Shown: one piece after another, positions 1 through 10,522 of the stretch
Layout: the number at the start of each line of letters is the position of its first letter
Position numbering within the stretch: the first letter of the stretch is position 1
Assembly: GCA_024663395.1 (NCBI GenBank)
Contig: JANFAH010000001.1
Span: 4,712,001-4,776,000, forward strand
Direction: 5' to 3'
DNA length: 64,000 nucleotides
Origin: Pisolithus tinctorius
Taxonomy: Eukaryota > Basidiomycota > Agaricomycetes > Boletales > Pisolithaceae
The notes under the pieces: generated by a model
Seen by the model: the letters and a program-made list of their open reading frames with translations, nothing else
Databases searched by the model: none
What the model was told of the DNA's origin: nothing
Position numbers and translations under genes: made by a program

Positions 1-621
1 ACATACCTTCTTCTTCTTGTGACAGGGCAGGCAAGCCCTGGTCTTGCCTTGCCCTGGCTCGCATTGCCCTGCTGTCAAGCTCGCTACACAGCAAGTACAG
101 GGGGGCCGCCTGGTCGTGGTAACCACCACAGAGGTCCCAGGGACCCTCTGGGTGGTGTTGACATCATACACCGTGCCACATAATCTAAGAAATTAAGACT
201 GCGAGTCAGCTCCACCTGACTCACAGCACTCTGCCACTCACCTTTGTGTGGCCTCGTCCTGCCTGGCCTGAGCCCTCTCTTCAGAGGCCCTTTGCCTCTG
301 CCTTTCTGCCTCCTCCTCTGCCACCTTCTTCCTTCGAGCCTCCTCTTCCTCCTCCGCTCTCTTCCTCCTCTCTGCCTCCAACCTCTCCTCCTCCGCCTTC
401 CGCCTCTTGGCCTCCTCACGCTTGGCCTTGCGCTCCGCTTCGCGTTCTCTCTCTCTCTGCTCGGTCTCCTCTCGTCAGCGCGCCTTCTCCGCAGACTTCT
501 CCCGCACAGTGTCGGTGGAGTCGTCGGTGAGGACGACCAGTTCTTCATCCGCGACTTGAGAGTAGTTGTGGACGTGGCCGGGGGTTGGCTGGGGGGTGTT
601 GCTCTGGCGCTGGGAAGGCAT
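1..621 (-). pseudogene. Antisense coiled-coil / Zn2Cys6-like ORF of Gypsy-B1 (partial, one TGA)
   Basis: Read on the minus strand from an ATG at 621 (start MPSQRQSN). Exon 1 (621-242) encodes an acidic N-terminus and then about 85 residues rich in Glu, Arg, Lys and Ala, a clear coiled coil. It is broken by one TGA near 475 where CGA (Arg) is the likely ancestor. An intron with donor GTGAGT and acceptor CTTAG (241-185, 57 bp) joins exon 2, which contains CTCC, a Cys eight residues on, then CLPC followed by four Lys. The next codons at the window edge read Val-Cys, giving C-x2-C-x6-C; alternatively GTATGT at the edge is a splice donor. The order coiled coil, intron, cysteine cluster matches the antisense ORF of Gypsy-A4 (36073-37153). 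Function unknown; a DNA-binding role is inference from cysteine spacing only. Confidence 0.6.
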
Positions 622-813
622 GGTGGTGGGAAGAAAGGATGAAGGTTCAGTACCCTAACACGTGTTTTTAAGCGGTACTTCGAACTCCGACGGAGCTCCG
701 CTGCAGCTAAAGCCATTATCCTCGAGGCATCAAAGTAATTTCAAATGATCAACTCGTGTTGATCTCGTTCCGTACATACGGCCTTCAGGGGTTCAGGCCC
801 TAGGGGGGGGCAC

Positions 814-1527
814 TGTCATGACCATGCGATCGTCATAGGTCTTTACTCCCTCCACAACCTTTTCCGCCGGTCATTCGCTCACTCCGCACCAACTCCACCC
901 ACCTTCTATCGTCTATGAACCATCTCCGCTCCGACTGCTGTCGGACTTGTGTCTCTCTCCTACCGGACCGAGCGGTCCGTCCTCTGAGGGGTCATGTGAC
1001 TACCTTCGCAGTCAGGTACTCCGCAGCGCGCTCACCGCATGGTCCAGCGCCTGGACTATTTCCTTTTCTAGATGTTCTGTGTTACCCATTCGTATGTCCT
1101 CCGTCTACCCTTCGTTCGTCATCCAGGAAGTTTTACTTGAAAATTTATGAGTCTCCATATGTCAGTTCCGATTCTGGTTACTGTACCTCCATAGCAGTAT
1201 AAAAGCATGTACTGTACTCCGCTGTTCTTCAGTACGAATATCAACTTAGTTCCTACTCCCTCCGATTCTGTCTTCTGTCTGTCGGAGTTATCTCCGACTC
1301 TTCGTCTGTACTCTCCCTCTGAAATACGAGGGCTGAGATCGTGCAAGGGGGTAGCGCACGAGCTAAACCCGACGCCCTCACTCCACTCTGCCTTTGTCTC
1401 GGCAGTCTTCGTTCCTGCCGAAACTCCGCTAGTCGGAGTTCTGTCCCTGTGTGTCGGACTTGCTTCCGGACCCTCCTCTAGACCTTATTAAGCGTCGGAG
1501 TTGGTCGGAGTAGGCCCGGACTTGACA
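814..1527 (+). repeat. LTR of Gypsy-B1 (714 bp)
   Basis: Starts TGTCATGACC just after a G-run and ends CTTGACA. Related solo LTRs lie at 27033-28656 (minus strand) and 38353-39069, and a fragment at 45110-45247, which define both ends. CpG-rich in comparison with the copy at 38353. Confidence 0.85.
1198..1204 (+). promoter_or_regulatory. TATA box of the Gypsy-B LTR
   Basis: TATAAAA inside the LTR, about 385 bp from its 5' edge, is the expected core promoter of the U3 region. The corresponding site in the solo LTR at 38353 has decayed to a TGTAAAA-like sequence. Confidence 0.5.
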
Positions 1528-1919
1528 ACCCTGGGGAAAACCTAGGTCAGCCTAGAATGTAGGTCTATTTAGCCTGGGGAAAGCCCAGGTTCATGCTGGA
1601 GAGCAGGTCTATTTAGCCTGGGGAAAGCCCAGAATCAACCTGGAAAGGTGGTCTATTTAGCCTGGAGAAAGTCCAATTTGGACCCCAGCTACCCTTTCAT
1701 TTGATGTATGATATATATATATTATGGAGAAAATGTTTTCTCCAACCATATTAAATTGCTGCCCCAGAGAATCTCCAGCTAGGGAATGGAGAATCTCCAG
1801 GAATGGTGGTGGAGAATCCCCAAAAGTTGGGAATTCCTGACAAAATGACACCTATTAGGTTAATACTTATATCAAAATCTCCAGACCTAATAGGTCTCCA
1901 AGGGGGGTTGACTGAAGTG
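1528..1919 (-). mobile_element. Element X fragment with tandem repeats
   Basis: The reverse complement resembles the left end of element X at 41693 onward. Both have the terminus CACTTCAGTCAACC, then GGAGACCTATTAGGTC, then GGAGA/TCTCC palindromic motifs, an AT-rich patch and repeats containing CTTTCTCCAGGCTAAATAG. Here the last appears as three or four units of about 54 bp (1545-1700). The element X terminus (CTGAAGTG on the plus strand) ends at 1919, directly against Gypsy-A1 integrase sequence. The other end is cut by the Gypsy-B1 LTR. Confidence 0.6.
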
Positions 1920-2767
1920 GCTCTAGACATGTGTCTACATTTCACCTCCAGGCATCACCCAGAGGGGGATGATCAGACAGAGCACACCAGCCAGACCCTT
2001 GAACAATATCTCCAGGTCTACTGTAACTACCAACAGGATAACTGGGCCAAGTTACTACCATTGGCTGAATTTGCTTACAACAATGCACCAGTGCTATGAC
2101 CAGAGTATCACCCTTCTTCACTAATAAAGGTTACCACCCTAATATCTCAGTCTTCCCTGAGTGCAATCTCACATCCAACCAGGCTTGTGATTATTATGCA
2201 GTTGACTTAGATTCACTGCACCAATACCTTTGTGAAGAAATGGCTCTCACCCAGCAATGTTACCAAGGACTGGCAGATGTTAAGTGCATGCTGGCCCCAG
2301 ACTTCAAAGTGGGCAACAGTGTCTATGTAAAAGCCAAGTATTTCCAGTTGATCCAGCCCTCCAAGAAGCTGAGTGAGAAGAACCTTGGGCCCTATCCCAT
2401 AATAGCCCAGGCTGGCTCTCACTCGTTCACCCTGCATTTACCAGACTCTATGTGCACTGTACACCCAGTCTTCCACATATCCCAACTCAAACTGGCCATC
2501 CCAAATACCATACCCAACCAGACTCAACCTCCACCCCCACCAGTAGATGTCAACAGTGACTTAGAATTCAAAGTAGCAGAGATACTCAATTCAAAGGTTG
2601 ACTGGCACAGGAAGTGTTGGTTGCAGTACCTGGTCCAGTGGACCAGTTACAAGGGAACTGATGAAGAAACCACCTGGGTACTAGCAACAGAACTGGACAA
2701 TGCCTCAGAACTTGTTCAAGAGTATCATGACTGGTACCCAGACAAACCTGGTCCTTTCAAGAAATAA
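1920..2767 (+). pseudogene. Gypsy-A1 Pol C-terminus: integrase end plus chromodomain
   Basis: The first part (to about 2097) matches the end of the Ty3/Gypsy integrase core, with TSQTLEQYL and FAYNNAP. A one-base deletion near 2088-2095, relative to the copy at 35210, shifts the frame. Translation resumes in the next frame through the integrase C-terminal domain (GDQVYVKAKY-like, GPYPIIAQ) and ends in a chromodomain (about 2569-2740: EFKVAEILNSK, YLVQWTSYKGTDEETTW). In chromoviruses this module directs insertion to heterochromatin. The piece lacks RT, RNase H and the integrase catalytic Asp residues, so it is inactive. Confidence 0.85.
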
Positions 2768-2956
2768 TATAGAACCAGTCTCAAGTTCCTTCTCTCCTTA
2801 TTTGTTTCTCCTACCTTGTAGTTACCATGTCTTGAATCTCCCTTACTTGTCCTTTATTTGTTTTTTCTTTTCCTTCACACCTTAGAACCGGGACCAGCAT
2901 TGGTGTTCGCAGGCATACACAACACAAAAGGAATACTACACTATGCCCACATGACT

Positions 2957-3941
2957 TTAGACCTGGGACCCAGCAGAACTGGCACTGGTCTGGTCACCTG
3001 ACTCAGACTGGGACCAGCTCTCCTCTTCTTCCCTCCTCAGCCCCTCCAGCTCTTCATTGAGCCCCTCAACACCCCTGCCTTCCTCATCAGTAGTGTCCCA
3101 GTCTGAAGGAACATCCAGCACCAAAAATTCAAAGTGCTCTTCTACATAGGTTTCATAAGACCGGGTGAACTGGTAAAAGTTCCTTGAAGCCTCCCACTGG
3201 GCCATGGTTAGGCTGACCACATTATCAGCCACACACTCCACTGCTTTGATCAGACACTCCATCTGATCACCAGTGACAGGGCTGGCCCTGGTCTCTTCAC
3301 TGGCCTTCTTTGTTGATGGCCCCTTGCCCACATCTTCTTCCACATCCACTTTTCTCTTGCCCTTGTCTATGACCAGACCAGTACCTGTACCAGTCTCACC
3401 TTTGATCAGCCACCAGCAATGCTCCTTGAGCTCATTGCACCAGTTGGAGGCCAGACACTTCTTCTTGCCATCAGTGTTGTGTAGACAAGTCATGTTTGTC
3501 TGGGTGCAATGAAGACACCTGGGAGGTGGTCAGCTGGTCAACTACAAGTCACTTGGTCAGTACTCACCAGGGGTTCATCACCTCCACATTTGACCTGGCC
3601 CTGATTGAACTACCCACCAAGGCATCTGCCCACCAGCTCTCAGCCACCTTCCTAGCCTCCTCAGCCTTACATGCAGCCTCCAGCCTCTGTACCTCAGCCT
3701 CTGCATGCACCTTCTCTTCCTTGAGCTGAGCTTGCTCTTGCCTTTCAGCCTCCAACCAGGCTTCCTCCTGTGCCTTTGCTTTGCACCTCTTGTGCTCAGC
3801 CAGCTTGCCCCAGACCACTGGTTTGTTGTTGTCACTGCCTACCTGCAGCTTGATGCTTGTTGCCTGGGTCAGGTCAGGCAAGAGGTCTTGATCATATGGT
3901 GTCTGGGACCAGTGAATAGACATGTCAAAGTGAAGAACCAA
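2957..3941 (-). pseudogene. Antisense coiled-coil / Zn2Cys6-like ORF of Gypsy-A1
   Basis: On the minus strand, exon 1 (3941 to about 3570) encodes a charged coiled coil (AEHKRCKAKAQEEAWLEAER and following). Donor GTGAGTACT and acceptor CTCCCAG bound an intron of about 52 bp. Exon 2 runs to a stop at 2957. Across the splice the sequence reads WCLHCTQTNMTC (C-x2-C-x6-C), then a Lys-rich linker and a second cluster in which one Cys position appears as Ser (ASNWC, then C-x6-C). The rest is acidic and helical (ECLIKAVECVADNVV). It lies convergent to pol, about 190 bp past the pol stop and 114 bp before the 3' LTR. No stop codon interrupts either exon, so it could still be translated. Function unknown. 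Confidence 0.65.
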
Positions 3942-4054
3942 ACCTGGGGTGGACTGGTCTTAAGTCCACTGGTTTTCAAGGTCAGACACAAAATTTTCAT
4001 TCTCAGCATTGTCCTCATTGGAGCCTCATGGGCTTGGCTCCAAGAGGGGGATAC

Positions 4055-4639
4055 TGTCATGACTGTGTCCAGACTACTCTAGACTGGCTCTACCCCAGTC
4101 TCAACCAGTCTCATCCAACCCTTGCCCTGGTCCCAGCCTTCACCCTTAGACCTAGAAATGTGTTAGCTCGTGAGGCACTGCTAGGCAGTGCTCAGTCAAG
4201 TTGTCCACTCAGTTGGTACTGGGTCAGTGTAACACCCAGCCCAGCCACTAGTCCTGCCCCAGTTCCTGATAATCCTTTGTTCATAGTCTTTGCTTGATAA
4301 TATTCTTTGTAACACTACTTACCAATATGTTTACCAATCGTCACTGTGCCAGCACAGACTGGTCTCTGGTGCTATGTTACACTTAGGTTACTTCTAGTAT
4401 TTAAGCCATAGGATAATCTGTTTAGCCTCAGTCTGAAATCAACTTAGTCTCATCTTAGCCTGGTCCCTCCTGTTCTCTGTCTTCTGTCTCTCAACTGGAC
4501 TATGGCCCACACAAGGGAATAGTGCTGTGCCATCAGTCGCTAAGTCCAATAGTCCAAATCCCTTAGTATCTTGTATTACCCTCTGACCCCTGACCAGACT
4601 CTGGACTTGCTTTAGACTGGCAAAGACCTGGACTTAACA
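4055..4639 (+). repeat. 3' LTR of Gypsy-A1 (585 bp)
   Basis: Follows a polypurine tract (CCAAGAGGGGGATAC). It begins TGTCATGACTG and ends CTTAACA, a decayed form of the CTTGACA end seen in other A copies. It shares blocks with other A-type LTRs, such as the stretch around GTCTGAAATCAACTTAGT and GGCCCACACAAGGGAATAG. Confidence 0.75.
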
Positions 4640-4735
4640 AGACCTAGGAATGAGTGAACATCCTTGGGAGTTGCAAGTGTTGGCCAGTTGACAACCTTCT
4701 TCACCTTATTGTCATCAGGAGAGTGATCATGAGGA
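4640..4735. other. 96-bp unassigned spacer
   Basis: Lies between the Gypsy-A1 LTR and the left Gypsy-D LTR. I see no ORF, repeat or target-site duplication in it that pairs with the right edge of Gypsy-D. Confidence 0.4.
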
Positions 4736-4991
4736 TGGGCAAATGCAGAATTTTCAGATCAGCTCATCAATGACTGGGTGACATGCTGAAGGTCAGGAGA
4801 AACTCTGGAGGCAACAGGGGTTGGGAGGAAACACAACATTATGAGTGGGAAGAATTCTGAAAGCATCCAAAGGCCTAGAGCAATAGGGGTTTGTTGCAGA
4901 GGCCAGCAGAATTTAGTGGTTTGTCACAGAGGCTAGTGGAATTTAGTGACAGACTCCTGTTTTGGCCTCAGGGGGTATACAGCTCCCTACA
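4736..4991 (-). repeat. 3' LTR of Gypsy-D (256 bp)
   Basis: A near-identical direct repeat of 15671-15926. On the minus strand it starts TGTAGGGAG and ends TTGCCCA (TG...CA). Boundaries come from comparing the two copies. Confidence 0.85.
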
Positions 4992-5252
4992 CCTCCCAGG
5001 GACTTTGAATGCTGACCATCCTTGGTCAGACCAAACTGAGACATGGCAGAGACAAGTGTGGAATATCAGCAGGCATTACATGACAATGATGGCATGTGGT
5101 CAGAATTCTGCCTTGTGCAGAGGGAAATTCTGCATTGTATGAGATGGCCCTGTGGAATTTAAACATGCTCAGAAGGTGGCTCACTGCTTGTCAAACCTTC
5201 ACTCCCCAGCTACACCCACATCCACCACCCAAGCCCATACCCATTCTTTGAC

Positions 5253-6858
5253 ATGCAAGCCTACTCAATCCACAACACACAACCAGTGTTCAGCATGAGG
5301 GACCAGGCAATTACCTTGCTGGCAGCAGCTCTGAGGCATGTTAAGATGCTAATTGACATGGTGCCACAACCCAAAGAGAGCTTAGAGGCAATATACAAGT
5401 GGGTAGGGGACTGGGACCAGACTTGGGTGGGTGCACTAGAGGCTCATGCCATGCAACATGCTGACAGATCCCCAGGCTTGCATTTACTCATGGTGGAAGT
5501 ACATCAATGAGAACAAAATCTCCATCCCAAAGGTGTGCAATGCCAACCTTCACAACATGACTGAAGAATCCATGATGTGGCAGAATGAGATGATCCCAGC
5601 AGCCATAGCTATAGCAGACCTTCATTGGCCAGAAGGGCAGCAAAGATTGCACATTGATGACCTCTTTGAGGACTACCAGGAGCAGGTAGAGGAGAGGGCA
5701 CACTTGGAGGCCAAGAGGTTGGCCAAGGCCCTGTCAGTGCATACCCAGGGCCAAGCAGCAAGAGGTGAGGGTCAAGACCACACACCAGAAGACACCAAAG
5801 GGTACTCATCAAGAGGAGCTGCATGTTTGACAGGGGGGGGCTCTGGTAGTGTGAGCAAGGGAAATGGGAAACAGAGGGTGTGTTCTATGTCCTTGACAAC
5901 CCCAAGTGCAAATGCTGACCTCAATGAAAAATCTGCAGGCCACCAGCAAGGAGGAGGACAAGCTAGCTGACAATGTTGGCAATGACAAGGGCAATGGTGA
6001 AGGCAAGCCAGGTCCTTCTGCAAAGGGACCTCATGTGACTGGAGATGACAAGCCCTGCAAGACATGTGCCCAGGCAAACCTTGTGTGCATTGGGGAGTCA
6101 GAGTTATCCTGCAAACAGTGCAGGGACATGAAGCACAAGTGCTTGCACACTCATGGAGTAGGGAGAAAGGTGAGTACCATACAGGTTTAATTCTGCAAGG
6201 GAATGAGTTGACACCACCTTCAGCAAAAGAACTCCAGCACCATTGGAGTGGCAGGGGTGTCTTACAAATGAGTCAAATCAACTATGATCCTGAAGGTGGC
6301 CCCAGCAGGACCTGCAACTGGACCTTCTAAGAAACTCATGCTGAAAATTCTGCCTTGAAAACAACAACCTGATCCAACCCCTATGTGCTCACCTTCCCCA
6401 GAACCAACTCCTTCCCCTCACAATCCTTCACCAACCCCTTGTCTCTTCTTCTGCAGGGCTACTCCCATGCCCAGGCCATTGTTCAAAGCCTCATCACCCC
6501 TTGTCAATGAGCCCCAACTGACCCTCCCCATTGATGAACCACAAGCCAAGCTCAAACCATTTTCTGCAATGGTGACTGGCTTACTAAATGAACCTGGAGA
6601 CATCAATGAGCCAGTCCAGAGCAACACTCCATCAGTTGCAGAAACTCTGCAAGTCATAAACCCATGTGAGCAGTCAACCACAAACTTCATCAAATGTCTG
6701 TGAGTGCTCAAGGCAAGAGCCAAGGACAAGGAATTCAAGCTGGAGCAGGTCCACTGGCTGCTGGAGATGTTGATGAGGTGGGTAACACATCAGATTGAGA
6801 CTGCATGGGCTAGACAGGAGGAGTTGCAAAGGTTGAAGGATGAACTCCAGGACCTGTA
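5253..6858 (+). pseudogene. Antisense coiled-coil / Zn2Cys6-like ORF of Gypsy-D
   Basis: Plus-strand coding region in a minus-strand element, between integrase and the 3' LTR. The reading frame breaks several times. An N-terminal helical part (MRDQAITLLAAALRH, near 5295) shifts frame near 5470. A second part (5446-5970) has DLFEDYQEQVEERAHLEAKR, a coiled coil. A run of eight G near 5830 precedes another frame (5906-6190). That frame carries CKTCAQANLVC and CKQCRDMKHKC seven residues apart, giving C-x2-C-x6-C-x7-C-x2-C-x6-C, within the Zn(II)2Cys6 consensus. A GTGAGT donor follows at 6172. A Pro-rich frame (6383-6703) and a final coiled coil (6710-6858, KEFKLEQVHWLLEML and RQEELQRLKDELQDL) end at a TAA. 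The CAQA block is shared with the Gypsy-A4 ORF. Molecular role unknown. Confidence 0.6.
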
Positions 6859-7102
6859 AACAGCATACTTGTGTCTGCAGAATTTTTTGTTCTTGTATGT
6901 TCTGCAAATGTAAGAGTCTTTCATGTGTCAGTATTAGTACTACAGTAAGGGAAGGAAAAGTAAGACTCCTGAAGGAAGAAGTGTTGTGGAATTTTTTTTG
7001 TTTCTTGTGAGCAGTGTGGTTTTTTATATATATGAGATGAAACAGGTATTGATAAGAGATAGAATAGAGAAAGAAAAGGAAGGAAGTACAGAGCAAGATG
7101 GA
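6859..7102. other. Gypsy-D 3' untranslated spacer
   Basis: AT-rich stretch between the convergent antisense ORF and pol. It is the natural place for both 3' ends to be formed, but I cannot point to a definite terminator. Confidence 0.4.
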
Positions 7103-9037
7103 CTACTCATCTGACTCGTCCAAAGGGATGCCAGTGAGCATAGGGTCTGGGAACAAATTGTCTTTGAGGTGATCCAGGTCTTGTGCAGAAGTGCCAGTCA
7201 GCTGAGTGACTTCAATATGAGCATTATTCCACAGGAAATAGGGGTATAGACAAAAGGCAGCAAAGCAGAATTTTGAGACAGCACCATCTAATTCCACAAG
7301 TATGTATGAGCCACCTTTAGTGCATCTGATGACAATCATAGGTCCTAGGTAGCACAGTTTGGTTTTTTGGTCAAGTTCTAGCTCAATGTGTGAATTTTGT
7401 ATGAGGACAAGCAACCCTGGTTCAAAGTTAAAGTCTTTGATAGAACACACAAAATGATTGACAAAATCCTTGGCTGACATGAAGCAGGATTTTAGGACCA
7501 GATCATGAATGCAAACAAGGTCCTCCAGGCATTTCTGGACTTGGTGAGCACAGTGAGTGATGAGATCTGTGGTCAAGTAAAATTCCACTTCAAAAGGGGC
7601 TAAAAACATTGCTTCAACTAGATCAAAAGGGAGTCTGGGTTCAACACCATGAGCCATATAGAATGGAGACAACCTGGTTGCCTTGTGGACCATAACCCTC
7701 TCTGCCCAAAATACCATAGGGGCAACTTCTGACCACCTCAACACCTTCCCACTACAACTTTTTACCAGAATCTCTCTTACATCAAAATGCCACTGTTCGA
7801 CAACTCCATTAGCCTGCAAGTTATAAGGGGAGATGCAAATGTGATGAATTCCAAAGGTCTTGGAGAGCCAGTTGAGAGTGAGGATGTATGGTCCCCCATT
7901 ATCTGTGACAATCTCTGCAATGGCACCCCAACAGCACAAAATCTGTTTGAAGATGAACTTTCCAATGGACTTGCCTGTCTCTGCACAAAGCATAGCCCAT
8001 TCAGGGTAACTGGTGAGTGAACAGCAGGCTTGGGTGACATAGCAAAAGCTGTTTGACTTCAGCATTAAGAATGTGTCCATGTATGCTTTGTAGAATAGGG
8101 GTTTAGGAATGGTGATGACTGGTGGAATATGAATGTGATCCAAACAGCAGATCTGGCACTCATGGCATGATTTAACATACCAACAGACATCCTGCTCTAG
8201 CATGGGCCACCAAAAGTGAGTCAGCAAACACATGTGGGTCAAGAAGATACCCTTGTGCCCCAGGTCATTGTGGGCCTGGCAGAGAATTCCAAGGCATTTG
8301 TGTGGGGGTACCACTAGCTGATGCCATCCCTGGGGATCCTTCCTCCACAGTTCCCCTCCTTTCATGAAATACCAAGTCACAAGATGCACTAGGCTTTCCA
8401 ACCCTTCTGGTGTTTTCTTCATCTCCAAAAACTCCTTCACCACTCTCATCCTCTCCTCTCTCTGCTTCACTTTCTCTGACCTCAGAATTTCAGTCTTGAG
8501 GTTTCCCAGCATTGATTCTTTGGTGGTAAAGATACCTAGACTCTGTGACAGGGCAAGAGATGAGTCTGACACAATGCTTTGAATTTCCAAGGGGTAAGGT
8601 TGAGACTTGAAACACACTTCCCTACAATTCAAGAGCTCAACAGCAAAGGCCCCACACTCATCTATCCAATCCTCATAGTCCTTGTCTCCCTCCTCATCCT
8701 CTTCTGCCCTCAGCCTCCTTGAAAGTCCATCCAGTGCTGTATGCTTGTGTGCTGGAACATGTACAAGCTTGAAGTTGAATAGAAGAATTCTGGCAATCCA
8801 ATGGTTTATGGTTGTGTTAGGCTGTAAGTCAGGATTGTTAATCATCCCTTTGATGTACTGCACATCCACCTTGACAACTAAATTCCACACACCAAAGATA
8901 TGAAGCTGGACATTGTGCAGGGCATGGAAAAGTCCAGATAGCTCAAGCTTAGCTTGGCTGCAGCAGTGTTCACAATCATTGAGGGTTATTGAGCTGAACC
9001 TAGCAGGGTAGCATTTTCTGTCTTCCCCCTCCTGCAT
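7103..9037 (-). pseudogene. Gypsy-D Pol: RNase H end and integrase
   Basis: 644 codons are open on the minus strand. The first 130 residues are the C-terminal half of a Ty3/Gypsy RNase H and tether (VQYIKGMINNPDL, FKLVHVPAHKHTALDGLSR). Then come the integrase zinc-binding HHCC region (HNDLGHKGIFLTH, CHECQICC) and the catalytic core. Core motifs are an Asp in AYMDTF, a second Asp in VTDNGGPY, and a Glu in GVVEQWHFD, so a D-D-E triad is present. A C-terminal GPY/F-like stretch (YLGPMIVIRCTKGGSYILVE) follows, and no chromodomain is seen. The frame is joined to the RT only across a break at 9038-9112, so the polyprotein is not intact. Confidence 0.85.
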
Positions 9038-9112
9038 GAGGAGGTACCCAACAGCAATGTTAGAAGTGTTGACTGCTAAGATGACTTTCCTTTCAGAACT
9101 ATAGTTGATAGT

Positions 9113-10522
9113 TCACAATGCAGGGGATGAGACAATTTCCCAGTGGAGGTTCTCCATTGCTTCCCTATATTGATCGCAGAATTCAAAGGGGATGTCCTTC
9201 TTGGTCAGCTCAACAAGAGGATGGGCATGTTTGGTGAAGTCTTTGATGAAGATCCTGCAGTACAAGCAGAGACCTAAAAATCTGCATACTTCAGTAATGT
9301 TTGTGCAGTAAGGCCAATCTTTAATCTTTGGGACTTTGGTTTTGTCTGGAATTCTGCCCTTGAATGACACCTTGTGCCCAACCACTATGATGGATTGTGC
9401 AGCAATGACACATTTCTTTGCTGACACAATGGCTCCTGCATGATGCAGACAGTGTAAGACTTGGTTGACATTCTGCAGGTGCTCCCAGATGAAGCATCTA
9501 ATCCTGGAATTCTGTGGAATTGTCTTGTAGGTGCCATCTGGATTTTTGTAGTGGGATTTGGGGCCTTTGATAAGACAGTCATCAATAAACAGAATGGTGA
9601 CTTCCAGGATTTTGCCCTTCAAAATCCAACAGACATCTCTGTGGAAAATCTGGATGGCATTCATGTAGCCCATAGGAAGTTTGGTGAGTTGAAGGGTGCC
9701 AATAGGAGTTTGGAAGGTAGTGAGGTCATGGTAATCATCATGTATGGTGCAATGATCATACCCAACCATAAGATCTAAAATTCTGTAGACTGAATGGCAA
9801 GCAAAGGCTTCAGCAATCAAATCAACAAAGGGGGGAATGGCTGGGTCCTGAATAGAAACAGCATTTAGAGGTTGTAAGTCATGGACAAGGTGCAGAGATT
9901 TTCCATCCTTCTTGACTATGCAGAACCATTTTGAGCAATAGGATGAAGTAGACAGTTCATAAACCCCTGCAGAGATCTTTTCTTTGATGATGTTAACAAC
10001 TTCATGAAAAATAGCTGGAGGAATGGGAATATTATGCTTGACCCAAGGCTTGTGGGCTAGCATAGGTATCTTCAGAGGCAGGAACATATCCTCTCAAAAG
10101 GTTCCTCTTTCCAAAGCATCCCAAGTGAAGGCATCCTCTTGTTCCCTGACCAACCATTGCACTAGGTCTAATTCTGCAGGCCAAAGGAACCTTGCCAGGT
10201 CCAGATCAAGCTCATCAGCTCTTTCCTGAGTAAACCTGGCACCTGGCATGAATGGAGGGGGATGAGTAGGCAAAACAGGCAGATTTGCAAGTGGGTCTTC
10301 AGCCTCCTGATGCTCTACCTGGAATTCTGCTGGAATTGATGTCAGTACTGGCCTCACCTTCCTCACTACAGGTTTGTACTTTAAGACATGATAAATGGGA
10401 TCAAACTGATAAGTAGAGTGTAAGGTGAAGATTGTCAGTGGAGAAATGGTAGTAGCAGTTGAAAACAAGAAAGGATCAGTCAGAGAAATGGAACTGGTGT
10501 CAAAGGGATCAACAGGGGGCAT
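9113..10522 (-). pseudogene. Gypsy-D Pol: reverse transcriptase
   Basis: The 10522-10094 segment gives the linker before RT (DAFTWDALERGTF). After a stop, 10087-9113 gives the RT fingers and palm: WFCIVKKDGKSLHLVHDLQP, YDHCTIHDDYHDLTTFQTP, KLPMGYMNA, and the catalytic FIDD motif in ILFIDDCLIKG, followed by the thumb (DWPYCTNITEVCRFLGLC). FIDD takes the place of the usual Y/F-x-DD box. The family looks like the agaricomycete Gypsy group with the DGTYKTIP insertion after the active site. RT and the upstream linker are separated by one in-frame stop, so it is probably inactive. Confidence 0.85.

Larger units (their letters stand above)
1..1527 (+). mobile_element. Gypsy-B1 LTR retrotransposon, 3' end
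   Basis: The 3' terminal part of a Ty3/Gypsy-type element whose body lies left of the window. It holds an antisense spliced ORF (1-621), a short G-rich polypurine-like tract (about 801-810) and a 714-bp LTR starting TGTCATGACC and ending CTTGACA. CpG is well preserved compared with most of the window, which suggests a recent insertion. Its right flank (1528 onward) is element X sequence, so it probably inserted into that element. No pol is visible, so the Gypsy assignment rests on the LTR and on the architecture shared with Gypsy-A4. Confidence 0.75.
1920..4639 (+). mobile_element. Gypsy-A1 LTR retrotransposon, 3' half
   Basis: The truncated chromovirus has the end of integrase and the chromodomain (1920-2767), an antisense ORF (2957-3941) and a 3' LTR (4055-4639). 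Layout and protein sequence match the complete Gypsy-A4 copy. The 5' half is missing because element X abuts the integrase at 1920. Confidence 0.85.

Noticed and set aside
84..716. 210-codon Arg-rich ORF on the minus strand
   Set aside because: It is another frame of the coiled-coil exon; the frame starting at 621 gives a sensible coiled coil, splice sites and cysteine cluster matching other copies.
2213..2437. Minus-strand ORF under the chromodomain region
   Set aside because: Shadow of the real plus-strand pol frame; no similarity or splice context of its own.
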